Shown one piece after another: positions 23,448 to 32,306 of a stretch of DNA of 61,549 nt. Position 1 is the first letter of the stretch, and every line of letters starts with the position of its first letter. Below the pieces are notes generated by a model that saw nothing but the letters and a program-made list of their open reading frames with translations, ran no database searches and had not been told where the DNA came from. Made by a program: the position numbers and the translations under genes. Source of the DNA: RGIG9041 sp045593905 (GTDB taxonomy: Bacteria; Bacillota; Clostridia; Oscillospirales; QAKW01); the NCBI GenBank assembly GCA_045593905.1, contig JAZNXL010000074.1, positions 1 through 61,549 on the forward strand, read 5' to 3'.

Positions 23448-23872
23448 AGCAGTCCAAGTTCGCAGTCGGTCTCTTTATAAGCAAAAAGATTATACTTTTG
23501 TTTTACCGAGTTATAATCAGATTTATTATCAAATGTATATGCTGTCATATCATAGATTATGAACTCGTCCATAAAAATAATTTGGTGGTCAGCTTTGCCA
23601 TCAATTTGTATTAAATACGTTACGTTAGAAACAGGAATTTCAATTGCGCTATGCTTTGTGAGTTTAAATGATTTTAGCCAAGAGCAAATGTTTTTAATAT
23701 CAGCAGGCTCGGTTATAAGCTTTTGCTTACAGTTTTCGCTCGAGTTTGATTTGAATGTAATTGAGTTTACACTGTCACTGTTTATTTTTATAACTGAGGT
23801 TGTTTTTTGGGCACAAGATGTACACGAAAGCAATAAAACCGATATTATTAAAACCAGTAAAATACGTTTCAT
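23444..23872 (-). CDS. Small lipoprotein of unknown function
   Basis: This 142-residue protein has a type II signal peptide (MKRILLVLIISVLLLSCTSC; a lipobox Cys at about residue 17 or 20). The remainder is a small beta-rich domain (INSDSVNSITFKSNSSE, IAL-type strands) without catalytic motifs. The start of the next gene overlaps its stop by 4 bases, so it is translationally coupled to the GHL10-amidase fusion and may act with it at the cell surface. No family was recognised. Confidence 0.8.
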   Translation of the reverse strand: MKRILLVLIISVLLLSCTSCAQKTTSVIKINSDSVNSITFKSNSSENCKQKLITEPADIKNICSWLKSFKLTKHSAIEIPVSNVTYLIQIDGKADHQIIFMDEFIIYDMTAYTFDNKSDYNSVKQKYNLFAYKETDCELGLL

Positions 23873-24495
23873 TAAAACTCCTCCGTTTTATATTCCACAA
23901 CTGTGCCGGTGTTTGCGTTAATATTGGTAACAAACACCTTTTTTTGAACAAGAGAGATATGCTCTATTTGGTAAGTGGGCGCGCCGTTTAAATAGCCAAC
24001 GCTAAGCGAGATATAGTTGTAGTGAAAGTTATCATTCAAGTGGGTTGCCGCTGCAATTTTTATAGCCTCGTCAGAATCAAGCGCAAAAGTTGACGGGTCA
24101 ATAGGCGTTGCTGATTTTATTGCATCATACGGCTCATTTTTATACTCGGCATAATCAGGTGACGAAAACTTTTCGATTTCACCCGTGCGATTGTTAATTT
24201 CAACAACAAGTATATCAGAATAATTAAGCTCGTCAGGGCGCTTATTTGTATAAATATAGGTATATGTGCCAACATTTTCGCTGTTTACCACATACGATGC
24301 GTTATAAAGAGAGTAACCCTCTTTTTTACGAAGCTTAAAGTTTTCTACAAGCGAATTATAAACAGCAACAATGGTGTTACTTGATTTACCAATACTGTTT
24401 TTGGTGCTTGAAAAGCTACAACTACAGCAAAGTGTAAATATTAAAGCGGTTATTAAAACTGCGCTGACAATCTTTTTCAAAGCTATTTTCCTCAT
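23872..24495 (-). CDS. Lipoprotein of unknown function with PepSY-like repeats
   Basis: This 207-residue protein has a signal peptide with a Cys-rich lipobox region (LIFTLCCSCSFSS). The mature part contains two similar blocks, each with a beta pair and a helix (VVEINNRTGEIEKFSSPDY and VFVTNINANTGTVVEYKTE), reminiscent of PepSY domains, which often bind or inhibit peptidases. That resemblance is weak and inferred. It overlaps rluB upstream by 4 bases and abuts the small lipoprotein gene downstream. Confidence 0.72.
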   Translation of the reverse strand: MRKIALKKIVSAVLITALIFTLCCSCSFSSTKNSIGKSSNTIVAVYNSLVENFKLRKKEGYSLYNASYVVNSENVGTYTYIYTNKRPDELNYSDILVVEINNRTGEIEKFSSPDYAEYKNEPYDAIKSATPIDPSTFALDSDEAIKIAAATHLNDNFHYNYISLSVGYLNGAPTYQIEHISLVQKKVFVTNINANTGTVVEYKTEEF

Positions 24496-25217
24496 AAACT
24501 CTTTAAGTAATTAACTTCTTTTTCGGTTAAACGACGGTAACGGCCCGATGTTAGCGTACCGATTGAAAGCTTGCCGATACACTCACGCTTTAAGCGTACA
24601 ATTTCAAGGCCAACCGCCTCGCACATACGGCGAATCTGTCGGTTTTTACCTTCGTAAATAGTAATGCGAAGAACAGTTCTATCTTCTTTTACCTCGTGCA
24701 GTTCAACATCGGCTGATGATGTTGTATAGTCAAGTTCTTCAAGATATACACCTGTTGAAAGAGTTGATAAAACTGCAGCATCAACTGTACCTTTAACGAT
24801 TGTGCGATAGGTTTTGGGAATTCGATTAGACGGATGCATAAGCTTGTTTGCAAGCTCACCGTCGTTTGTTAAAAGTAAAAGCCCCTCACTGTCTTTATCA
24901 AGTCGGCCAACAGGATAAACACGAACACGTTCACGGTGTAAAAGGTCGGTTACGCACTTTCTTCCAAGCTCGTCTTTTGCGGTGGTTACATATCCGCGCG
25001 GCTTATACATCATAAGATACGTTAATTTCTTTTTATGCGGATATATTTGTTCACCGTCAACCTTTACCGAGGTTGCATCAACGGGCACCTTGTCGCCAAG
25101 CACGGCAACACGGGGTCCTATTGTTACACGGCGTTCTTCAATAAGTTTTTCAGCGGCTCTGCGTGAGCAAATACCGCAGTCGGCCAAGAATTTTTGAACA
25201 CGTACTAATTCAGTCAT
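24492..25217 (-). CDS. rluB: Ribosomal large subunit pseudouridine synthase B type
   Basis: This 241-residue protein has an N-terminal S4 RNA-binding domain (VRVQKFLADCGICSRRAAEKLIEE) and an RsuA/RluB catalytic domain with the active Asp in GRLDKDSEGLLLLTNDGELA and the closing motif GKNRQIRRMCEAVGL. It isomerises a uridine in 23S rRNA. The position downstream of scpAB and a dac gene is a common Firmicutes arrangement. It overlaps neighbours on both sides by 4 bases. Confidence 0.93.
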   Translation of the reverse strand: MTELVRVQKFLADCGICSRRAAEKLIEERRVTIGPRVAVLGDKVPVDATSVKVDGEQIYPHKKKLTYLMMYKPRGYVTTAKDELGRKCVTDLLHRERVRVYPVGRLDKDSEGLLLLTNDGELANKLMHPSNRIPKTYRTIVKGTVDAAVLSTLSTGVYLEELDYTTSSADVELHEVKEDRTVLRITIYEGKNRQIRRMCEAVGLEIVRLKRECIGKLSIGTLTSGRYRRLTEKEVNYLKSL

Positions 25218-26320
25218 TTAAAAAGTCCTTTTATGTATTTAAAAAATGTTAGTTTTGGTTTAATTTTAATATCAAGCTCGGTTTTGGTAACAAGCTTTGA
25301 TGATGCACACTTAACACCGTTTATAAAGTAGTCGACTCTGCCTACGGTCTGGTTTTTTGCCTTTGGTGCGTACAAAAAACCGGGTGCGATAATTTTGGTT
25401 GTTATTTGTGCACCGTCAACCAATGTGGCATAAACATCGGTATTGTTTGTGCAGTCTATTTTTTCACCGCTTGGGCTTTTTAGTGTTACGTTTACTGTTC
25501 CCGATTTTGCAATACAGGTGTTTTTAACCTTTAAAAACCCGCTCTCATAAGCGGATATGTGGTCGTTCCAGTCGTCAGGCGCGTTGAGTGTTACACACAC
25601 GAGCGTAATTTCGTCTTTTTTAGCAGCCGACACAAGACAACGCCCCGCTTTTTTGGTAAAACCCGTTTTAACACCAATAGCGTAGTCATAAATAGATAAA
25701 AGCTTGTTATGGTTTTTAATGTACCTACCGTTTTTTTGATTTTTATAAGGCAGGTACGCCGATTTTGTTGCAACTATTTTTGCAAAAGTCGGGTTATTTA
25801 AAGCAAATGCTGCAAGTTTTGCAAGCTCAAGCGCGGTTGTGTAATGATTATCGTCAGGTAACCCCGACGGGTTTGTAAAGTTTGTGTTTACAAGCCCAAG
25901 CTCTTTTGCTTTGTTATTCATAAGCGCCACAAAGCCATCAACAGTTTTTGCAGTAATAATTGCAAGTGCGGTTGCAGCATCATTACCCGAGGTCAGCATA
26001 AGACCATATAAAAGGTCGAGTACCGAAAGCCTTTCGCCTTGTACAAGGTACATTGACGAGCCCTCAATATTGCAAGCCTCTGCCGGAACTTCGACAACAC
26101 TGTTCAAGTCGAGCGTTTCGAGCGCAATTAATGCCGTCATAATTTTTGTAGTTGATGCCATTGGCAGTTTTGTGTTTGCATCTTTCTCATCGACTACGGC
26201 AAGTGAAGACTGTTCAATTAATACCATCGAACGCGCACTATATGCGTTTGCTGAAAACGGAAAAGATAAAAAGGTTACAAGCACCAAAACAAAGCAAACA
26301 AGTTTTTTAATTTTAATCAC
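25214..26320 (-). CDS. dacF: D-alanyl-D-alanine carboxypeptidase (S11 family, DacF-like)
   Basis: This 368-residue secreted penicillin-binding protein removes the terminal D-Ala from peptidoglycan stem peptides. After a signal peptide (about residues 1-26) it shows the three catalytic motifs: STTK (Ser56-Lys59), SGN (TSGNDAATALA) and KTG (GVKTGFTKKAG). A C-terminal beta domain and a short amphipathic tail (LTFFKYIKGLFK) fit membrane attachment. The neighbourhood (ytfJ, scpAB, rluB) matches the sporulation-associated DacF/DacB group; the exact subtype is inferred. Confidence 0.9.
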   Translation of the reverse strand: MIKIKKLVCFVLVLVTFLSFPFSANAYSARSMVLIEQSSLAVVDEKDANTKLPMASTTKIMTALIALETLDLNSVVEVPAEACNIEGSSMYLVQGERLSVLDLLYGLMLTSGNDAATALAIITAKTVDGFVALMNNKAKELGLVNTNFTNPSGLPDDNHYTTALELAKLAAFALNNPTFAKIVATKSAYLPYKNQKNGRYIKNHNKLLSIYDYAIGVKTGFTKKAGRCLVSAAKKDEITLVCVTLNAPDDWNDHISAYESGFLKVKNTCIAKSGTVNVTLKSPSGEKIDCTNNTDVYATLVDGAQITTKIIAPGFLYAPKAKNQTVGRVDYFINGVKCASSKLVTKTELDIKIKPKLTFFKYIKGLFK

Positions 26321-26352
26321 CTCTTGTAAATTTTACAAGAGCGTTTTATAAA

Positions 26353-26733
26353 TTATTCTTCGGTTGTTTCTTTTTTGTTTTTTACAAGAGCGCTCACCTG
26401 GTCAACAAGCTCGGGAATTTTTGTAAAAAGCTTGTCTAACTGGTCAGGTGTTTCAGACACATTTACAAGGCGTACATTACCATCGGTTATAACCAAAAAC
26501 GCAATTGGTGTTATTTTTACACCGCCGCCTGCGCCGCCGCCGAAATTATCTTTTTCAGGGAGTTTTCCAAAACCTGAACCGCCTGAAACAAAGCCCATTG
26601 AAACCTTTGAAACAGGAATTACGGTTGTTGAATCATAAAGTACGATTGGTTTACCGATAACGCTGTCAACATCAATCATTTTTTTAAGACCGTCGATTGC
26701 GTTAATTAGAGTTTTTTCTACGTGGTCTGACAT
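26353..26733 (-). CDS. ytfJ: YtfJ/GerW-family sporulation protein
   Basis: This 126-residue protein shows the family pattern: an N-terminal helix (VEKTLINAIDGLKKMIDVDSVIGKP), PVSKVSMGFVSGGSGFG, a Gly-rich GGGAGGGVKI and FLVITDGNVRLVNV. In Bacillus YtfJ (GerW) is a mother-cell/spore protein needed for proper germination. The DUF2953-ytfJ pair is conserved in spore formers. GGAG lies 6 bases before the ATG. Confidence 0.9.
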   Translation of the reverse strand: MSDHVEKTLINAIDGLKKMIDVDSVIGKPIVLYDSTTVIPVSKVSMGFVSGGSGFGKLPEKDNFGGGAGGGVKITPIAFLVITDGNVRLVNVSETPDQLDKLFTKIPELVDQVSALVKNKKETTEE

Positions 26734-26750
26734 ATTTAAATCTCCTTTAA

Positions 26751-27269
26751 TCAGTCGTATATTTTTATTTTACCACTTGCATACGCCTTTATCAAGGTAG
26801 TGACAAGTTTTAAAAGGTATGTGGATATATCAACATTGAATAACACCGTTGTGTGCTGTTGGTTATAATCAGCATTAATTTGTATATCTGCCGTTTTAGC
26901 TTTTAAAATTTTTGCAACAGTGTGTATTGCGGCATTAATTCCGCCAAACAAAAGTGCGGTGGAACAAGGGTCATCGGTCGACACTACAATATGCGCTTTT
27001 ATTTTTTTAACACTGAGCGCTCTGATTAGTGACTTAGCAACTGACAATGTAGTTTTAAACGAATTTAGCTTTTGCATAAAGGTCTGGCCGTTTTCTTTTA
27101 CCGGCGATGTCGGTTTTTCAGATTTTTGTTTTTTTGATGTCGGAAGCGAAAATTTAAAAAACAGCACTTTTACATAAAGCTTAAAGCCTTGACTATAGTA
27201 AACGCAAAGGCTTACCGGCAAAAACAGTATTAAAATTATTAAAGCTAATATGACTGCTAACCAAATCAT
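26751..27269 (-). CDS. DUF2953 membrane-anchored protein
   Basis: This 172-residue protein has one N-terminal membrane span (MIWLAVILALIILILFLPVSL) and a cytoplasmic or luminal domain with KLYVKVLFFKFSLP, a Lys-rich linker and a helical C-terminal half. This matches DUF2953, typically encoded next to ytfJ in spore formers (YtfI-like). Its function is unknown; the pairing suggests a role in spore envelope or germination. It overlaps scpB by 4 bases. Confidence 0.82.
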   Translation of the reverse strand: MIWLAVILALIILILFLPVSLCVYYSQGFKLYVKVLFFKFSLPTSKKQKSEKPTSPVKENGQTFMQKLNSFKTTLSVAKSLIRALSVKKIKAHIVVSTDDPCSTALLFGGINAAIHTVAKILKAKTADIQINADYNQQHTTVLFNVDISTYLLKLVTTLIKAYASGKIKIYD

Positions 27270-27838
27270 AACGGGAGTACCTGCTGTGCAGGGTCGGGGT
27301 GTGCCTCGTTATATTCCTCGGGGATTTCGATTGGAGGAAGCGGCGGAAGTTTGTCGATAGAGTCGATGCCAAAGCAACGCAAAAAGTCGGGGGTTGTGCC
27401 ATAAAGATGGGGTCTGCCCGGTGCGTCAAGGCGTCCGCGTTCTTCTAAAAGACCTTTTTCTATAAGTGAGTTAATACCATAAAAGCAGTCAACACCGCGA
27501 ATTTGTTCAATATAGCCTTTTGTTACAGGCTGGTTATACGCAACAATCGCAAGTATTTCAAGAGCTGCGTTTGAAAGCGGAGTGTTACGGCGGTGGTCAA
27601 GTGCGCGACGTGTAACCTCGCCATAAAAACCGCGTGTTGTCATTTGGTATGCGCCCTCAAGCTTGAGTATTGTAAAGCCGCGTTGGTTATCGTCGTAATA
27701 CTCAATCATATCGGTTATAACCTCATCGAGTACCTTAACATCGGTTTCGAGAGTTTGCGCGAGTTTTTGAGCATCAATAGGCTCACCGCTTGCAAACAGG
27801 ATAGATTCAATTGCGCCTGTTAAAAAATTAAACTCCAT
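27266..27838 (-). CDS. scpB: Segregation and condensation protein B
   Basis: This 190-residue protein carries tandem winged helices (AIESILFASGEPIDAQKLAQTL; NAALEILAIVAYNQPVTKGYIEQIRGVD, the ScpB hallmark; GRPHLYGTTPDFLRCFGI). With ScpA it forms the kleisin complex on SMC that organises the chromosome. The Pro-rich tail (LPPLPPIEIPEE) is normal. It overlaps scpA by 11 bases. Confidence 0.96.
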   Translation of the reverse strand: MEFNFLTGAIESILFASGEPIDAQKLAQTLETDVKVLDEVITDMIEYYDDNQRGFTILKLEGAYQMTTRGFYGEVTRRALDHRRNTPLSNAALEILAIVAYNQPVTKGYIEQIRGVDCFYGINSLIEKGLLEERGRLDAPGRPHLYGTTPDFLRCFGIDSIDKLPPLPPIEIPEEYNEAHPDPAQQVLPL

Positions 27839-28550
27839 GTTTATTCTCCTTAAGGTCTAAGTAAATATCGTTGCCTGTGCCGTTGATTGAGATGCGTTCG
27901 TTTTTAGAAAGCTCTAACACCGCAAGAAAGGTAGCAACAATATCTGAGCGTGTTTTTGAAGATTTAAAAAGCGAAATAAAGCTCACCTTACGAGCGCGAG
28001 TAAGAACGCGTAAAACAGAGATTATTTTGCTTTTTACCGATGTAATTTGTCTGCCGACAATTCCTTTAAAGTTACCTATTGGCGAGGTAGTTATGTATTC
28101 AAAGCGGGTGCGCGCGGTGCGGTAAGCATCGGCAAGTTTTTCGGGGATATACACGCGTGTATGTTTTTTATCAAACTCGATAACCTGCATTTGACGTGCG
28201 TATGTAATACCCGCGTTTTTATTAAGCTCGCGAAGCGGCTCAATAATTGATTTATAGCGTTTGTACTCAGCAAGCGAACGCGCAAGCTGTTCACGCGGGT
28301 CTTCTTCCTCTTCTTCGGGTGAAGGCAGAAGCATTTTTGATTTTATGAGCATAAGGTGAGCTGCCATCTCAATAAACTCGCTTGATACCTCAAGGTCCAT
28401 TTTTTTGAGGTCATCAATATACTCAAGGTATTGGTCGAGTATTAGCGATATAGGAATATCGTATATGGATACTTTGTTTTTTGAGATTAAAAACAGCAAT
28501 AAATCGAGCGGTCCGTCAAAAACCTCAAGTTTAAAGACCGGCTTTTCCAT
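27828..28550 (-). CDS. scpA: Segregation and condensation protein A (kleisin)
   Basis: This 240-residue protein begins FKLEVFDGPLDLLLFLISKNKVSIYDIPI, the ScpA signature, followed by YLEYIDDLKKMDLEVSSEFIEMAAHLMLIKSKMLLP and an acidic EEEEEDPREQL. It bridges SMC heads with ScpB. A short gap separates it from the upstream M50 peptidase gene, also a usual neighbour. Confidence 0.96.
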   Translation of the reverse strand: MEKPVFKLEVFDGPLDLLLFLISKNKVSIYDIPISLILDQYLEYIDDLKKMDLEVSSEFIEMAAHLMLIKSKMLLPSPEEEEEDPREQLARSLAEYKRYKSIIEPLRELNKNAGITYARQMQVIEFDKKHTRVYIPEKLADAYRTARTRFEYITTSPIGNFKGIVGRQITSVKSKIISVLRVLTRARKVSFISLFKSSKTRSDIVATFLAVLELSKNERISINGTGNDIYLDLKENKHGV

Positions 28551-28562
28551 TGTTTTGCCTCC

Positions 28563-29246
28563 TTAAAAAAGAGTGGATAAGAATTTTGCAACATAAAATG
28601 CGGGGTATTTAAAGATTGTTGCAAGATAAGAAAAAAGTGTGTTCTGGACTGTATAAATTGCGTTGCCCACAAAATCGGTTGTGAGCACTAAAACAAAAAA
28701 CGCAATATAAATATAGTTGCCATAGCGGATAAAAAAGTTATTAAACGAGTTTGGCATAAAATAGCCAAGTATCCGCGAGCCGTCAAGCGGATAAACAGGA
28801 ATAAGGTTAAATACCGCAAGACCGATATTAAGCATTGTTAAAAGATAAAAAAACTTGTAAACTCCAAACAAAATTTCTGTGCCCGATATTGCATAAGCAT
28901 ACATTGTCACCGTTGCAACAAACGAACCGAAAAACGCAAGGATAAGGTTTGATGCAGGACCTGCAACAGCGGTAAGCATCATTCCTTTTTTTACGTTTTT
29001 AAAGTACATTGGGTTTACAGGCACAGGCTTTGCCCAGCCAAACCTTAAAACAATCATCATTAAAAGACCGACAGGGTCGATGTGCGCAAGCGGGTTAAGT
29101 GTTAGCCTGCCCGACTCTTTTGCAGTAGGGTCACCCAGCCTGTATGCCATATATCCGTGCGCGCACTCGTGAAAGGTAAGAGAGATAAGTGTTATAGGCA
29201 GAATATAAAGAGCATCTTCGAGCAGTCGTAAAAGACGGGTAAGCAT
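28563..29246 (-). CDS. Site-2-protease-type M50 membrane metalloprotease (YwhC/rhomboid-unrelated)
   Basis: This 227-residue polytopic protein has the intramembrane zinc motif HECAH (SLTFHECAHGYMAYRLGDP) and the second conserved element NLIPVYPLDGSRILGYFMP, where Asp is a third ligand. Short M50 proteases of this type cut membrane-embedded substrates. The substrate is unknown. It begins 1 base after the engB stop and precedes scpA, a conserved Firmicutes order. Confidence 0.9.
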   Translation of the reverse strand: MLTRLLRLLEDALYILPITLISLTFHECAHGYMAYRLGDPTAKESGRLTLNPLAHIDPVGLLMMIVLRFGWAKPVPVNPMYFKNVKKGMMLTAVAGPASNLILAFFGSFVATVTMYAYAISGTEILFGVYKFFYLLTMLNIGLAVFNLIPVYPLDGSRILGYFMPNSFNNFFIRYGNYIYIAFFVLVLTTDFVGNAIYTVQNTLFSYLATIFKYPAFYVAKFLSTLF

Positions 29247-29840
29247 TTAGTTTTCCTCCGAGAGTACGCTCTCGATAATGTTTAAAACCTCGTCCCTTCC
29301 CTGTCCTGTTTGCGAAGAAAACGGAATTACGACAGCGCCCTCAAAGTTATATACCTTTTTAAGCTCTTCAAGGTTTTTTTGCGCCTGTGTCTTTGAAAGC
29401 TTGTCTGCCTTTGTTGCAACAACAATAAACGGCATACCTTTTTCGTAAAGATAGCTTCCCATATCAACGTCGAGGTCAGATGCTCCGTGACGTAAATCGA
29501 CTATAGAAATTGCAAGGCGCTTGTCTGAATCAGAATTAAAATAGTCTTCCATAAAGATAGACCATTTACGCTTTTCAACGTAAGAAACCTTTGCATAGCC
29601 GTAACCGGGCAGGTCAACAAAATAGAGCTTGTTGTCAATATTATAAAAATTGATTGTTGCGGTTTTGCCAGGTTTTGCCGAGGTACGCGCGAGTGATTTA
29701 CGGCGTAAAAGACAGTTTATCATTGAGCTTTTGCCAACGTTTGACCTGCCGCAAAATACAATTTGCGGTAAATCATTTAAAAACTGTGATTTTTTCACTG
29801 CCGAGATTTTAAGTGAAACGTTATTGTAATTGGGCTTCAT
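29247..29840 (-). CDS. engB: Ribosome biogenesis GTPase EngB/YsxC
   Basis: This 197-residue GTPase has G1 GRSNVGKSS, a switch threonine (SAKPGKTATINFYNID), G3 DLPGYGYAKVS, G4 TKADKL and G5 PFSSQTG. It assists late 50S assembly. It follows lon with a 20-base overlap, the conserved lon-ysxC pair. Confidence 0.97.
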   Translation of the reverse strand: MKPNYNNVSLKISAVKKSQFLNDLPQIVFCGRSNVGKSSMINCLLRRKSLARTSAKPGKTATINFYNIDNKLYFVDLPGYGYAKVSYVEKRKWSIFMEDYFNSDSDKRLAISIVDLRHGASDLDVDMGSYLYEKGMPFIVVATKADKLSKTQAQKNLEELKKVYNFEGAVVIPFSSQTGQGRDEVLNIIESVLSEEN

Positions 29841-32244
29841 AAACCCTCCTGTTTTCGTTCATTTCGGGTGTAATGAGTGTTTTTTGCTGTTCGTTTATTT
29901 TTGGCGAGTATTCGAGTGCTGCCGAAAACACCTCGCTTACATTATTTACAGCAACAAAGTTTAAGCTGTTATACACAGTTTTATCAATATTTGCAAGGTC
30001 AGGCAGGTTTGACTCTGGTATAATAACGGTTTTAATGCCATTTTTATACGCCGCCATTGTTTTTTCTTTAAGTCCGCCAATTGCAAGAACGCGTCCTGTA
30101 AGTGTGATTTCGCCTGTCATTGCTACTGTGTTTTTAACAGGTGTTAAGGTAAGCGCCGACATAAGTGCCGATGCTATTGCGATACCTGCCGAAGGTCCGT
30201 CTTTGGGTACAGCGCCTTCGGGAAAATGAACGTGTATATCGCGTGTTTTATAAAAATCGTGGTCTATATCGTAAAGACGGCTGACAGAACGAATATATGA
30301 AACGGCAGCGCGAACGCTTTCTTTCATAACATCGCCAAGACTGCCGGTGCAGTCAATTTTACCGTTACCCTCAACAACCAAAACCTCAACATTGAGCAGT
30401 TCGCCGCCAACGCTTGTCCAGGCAAGGCCGTTTACAATGCCGACCATACCTGCATTATAAAGCGGCTCGTCACGGAATTTTTTAACGTCTAAAAACTTTT
30501 CGATATTGTTAGGGGTGACACGAACTGATTTACACTCACCCGACACAATCATTGCAGCGGTGCGGTGCATAATCTCACCGATTTTACGCTCAAGTTCACG
30601 TACACCTGCTTCGCGTGTATAGTTTTTAATAATTGACGAGATTGCTTGGTCAGTAATCTTTATTTGTGATGCTTTTAAACCGCTTTGTTTACGTTGCTTG
30701 GGTACCAAGTAGTTTTGAGCAATGCTTAACTTTTCGGTATCGAGATAGCTTGAAAGCTCAACAACATCCATTCTATCAAGAAGCGGACGCGGAATTGTAT
30801 CAAGTGTGTTTGCAGTTGCAATAAAAAACACATTTGAAAGGTCGAGCGGAAAATCGAGATAGTGGTCCTCGAAATTAACGTTTTGCTCGCTGTCAAGAAC
30901 CTCTAAAAGCGCTGATGCGGGGTCACCGCGAAAATCAGAGCAAAGCTTGTCTATTTCATCAAGCAAAATAAGCGGGTTGGTCGATTTTGATTTTTTAACT
31001 GCTGCCACAATGCGTCCCGGCATTGAGCCGACATAGGTACGGCGATGGCCGCGAATTTCGGCTTCGTCACGGATACCGCCGAGCGAGATTCGTGCATAGT
31101 TTCTGCCTGTTGCGGTTGCAATGCTCTTTGCAATTGAGGTTTTACCAACACCCGGGGGACCTACAAGGCAAAGGATACGGCCGTTATTTTTGCAGAGTGT
31201 AGACACTGCAAGATGCTCAATAACAAGACGTTTTACCTTTTCCATACCGTAGTGGTCAGCATCGAGCACCTCACGGGCTTTGTTAAGGTCGGTTGTAACC
31301 TCGGTAGTAACGCCAAACGGCATATCTAAAACTGTGTCGATATATGCTTCGATTACCGAGCCCTCGTGTGACATTGGCGGCATTTTTGAAAGCTTATCTA
31401 CCTCTTTAGTAAGGCGGTTTATTACAACCTCGGGTGCGTTTAATTCTTTTATTTTTTGACGGTAGCCTGTAATATCTTCGTCGTAAGCCTCACCCTCACC
31501 CAGCTCTGACTGAATTGCCTTTAGTTGTTCTTTTAAATAAAAGTCGCGCTGGTTTGAGTCGATTTGGTCTTTAACGCGGAGTGCAATCTCGCGCTCCATT
31601 TTTAAAATTTCGATTTCGGCGTTTAAAAACTCAATAAGCTTGTCGGCGCGCTCATAGGCATCGGCAATTTCAAGAAGCGGTTGTTTGCGCTCAAGACCCA
31701 TAAAGGTGTAACCGATAACGTTGTCGCAAAGCGCACCAAGCTCGGTTGCGCCAACAACGGCTGCTGCCGCATCGTCAGCAAGTTTTGGAATAAACTCGCA
31801 ATAAAGGTCGAAAAGGTCTCGGATAACACGCATAAGCGCTTCTTCTTGAACACCTGTTTGAACAGGGTCGCAAACGATTTTGGCAGCAAGCGTTTTAAGG
31901 TGACCTGATTCTTTATAAATTTGTGAAAGGTTAACACGCTCGGTACCCTTTACCAACAAACGAACTGTATCGTCGCTTACACGAATAACCTGTTTAATTT
32001 TTACAAGCGTGCCGATTGTGTAAATATTATCAATACTCGGCTCGTCTTCGGTAATATCTTTTTGTGATGACATTACCATAACACGACCGGAGTGGAGTGC
32101 GGTTTCTACTGCTTTGTTTGACGATTTACGTCCAACATCAAAGCTAACCTTTGTTCCGGGCATAACAACAAGACCGCGTGTTGCCAAAAGCGGATAGGCG
32201 GTATAGTTACCCTCGGTTTCATATATATTAATTTGCTGTGACAT
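29821..32244 (-). CDS. lon: ATP-dependent protease La (LonA type)
   Basis: This 807-residue protease has an N-terminal substrate domain (LATRGLVVMPGTKVSFDVGR), a coiled coil, an AAA module with Walker A GPPGVGKTSIAKSIA and RTYVGSMPGRI, and a C-terminal Ser-Lys protease domain with the catalytic Ser in PKDGPSAGIAIASALMSAL. It degrades damaged and regulatory proteins. Its own promoter (TTGATT-17-TATAAT) opens the long minus-strand run reaching to 20679. Confidence 0.96.
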   Translation of the reverse strand: MSQQINIYETEGNYTAYPLLATRGLVVMPGTKVSFDVGRKSSNKAVETALHSGRVMVMSSQKDITEDEPSIDNIYTIGTLVKIKQVIRVSDDTVRLLVKGTERVNLSQIYKESGHLKTLAAKIVCDPVQTGVQEEALMRVIRDLFDLYCEFIPKLADDAAAAVVGATELGALCDNVIGYTFMGLERKQPLLEIADAYERADKLIEFLNAEIEILKMEREIALRVKDQIDSNQRDFYLKEQLKAIQSELGEGEAYDEDITGYRQKIKELNAPEVVINRLTKEVDKLSKMPPMSHEGSVIEAYIDTVLDMPFGVTTEVTTDLNKAREVLDADHYGMEKVKRLVIEHLAVSTLCKNNGRILCLVGPPGVGKTSIAKSIATATGRNYARISLGGIRDEAEIRGHRRTYVGSMPGRIVAAVKKSKSTNPLILLDEIDKLCSDFRGDPASALLEVLDSEQNVNFEDHYLDFPLDLSNVFFIATANTLDTIPRPLLDRMDVVELSSYLDTEKLSIAQNYLVPKQRKQSGLKASQIKITDQAISSIIKNYTREAGVRELERKIGEIMHRTAAMIVSGECKSVRVTPNNIEKFLDVKKFRDEPLYNAGMVGIVNGLAWTSVGGELLNVEVLVVEGNGKIDCTGSLGDVMKESVRAAVSYIRSVSRLYDIDHDFYKTRDIHVHFPEGAVPKDGPSAGIAIASALMSALTLTPVKNTVAMTGEITLTGRVLAIGGLKEKTMAAYKNGIKTVIIPESNLPDLANIDKTVYNSLNFVAVNNVSEVFSAALEYSPKINEQQKTLITPEMNENRRVYEAQLQ

Positions 32245-32277
32245 ATAAATTCCTCTAATACATTATAATATTAATTA

Positions 32278-32306
32278 ATTATAATATAAAAGAGTATATA
32301 AATCAA
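32278..32306 (-). promoter_or_regulatory. Promoter of lon and the downstream run
   Basis: Minus-strand TTGATT (32301-32306), a 17-base spacer and TATAAT (32278-32283). No CIRCE or CtsR-like box is visible next to it. Confidence 0.7.
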
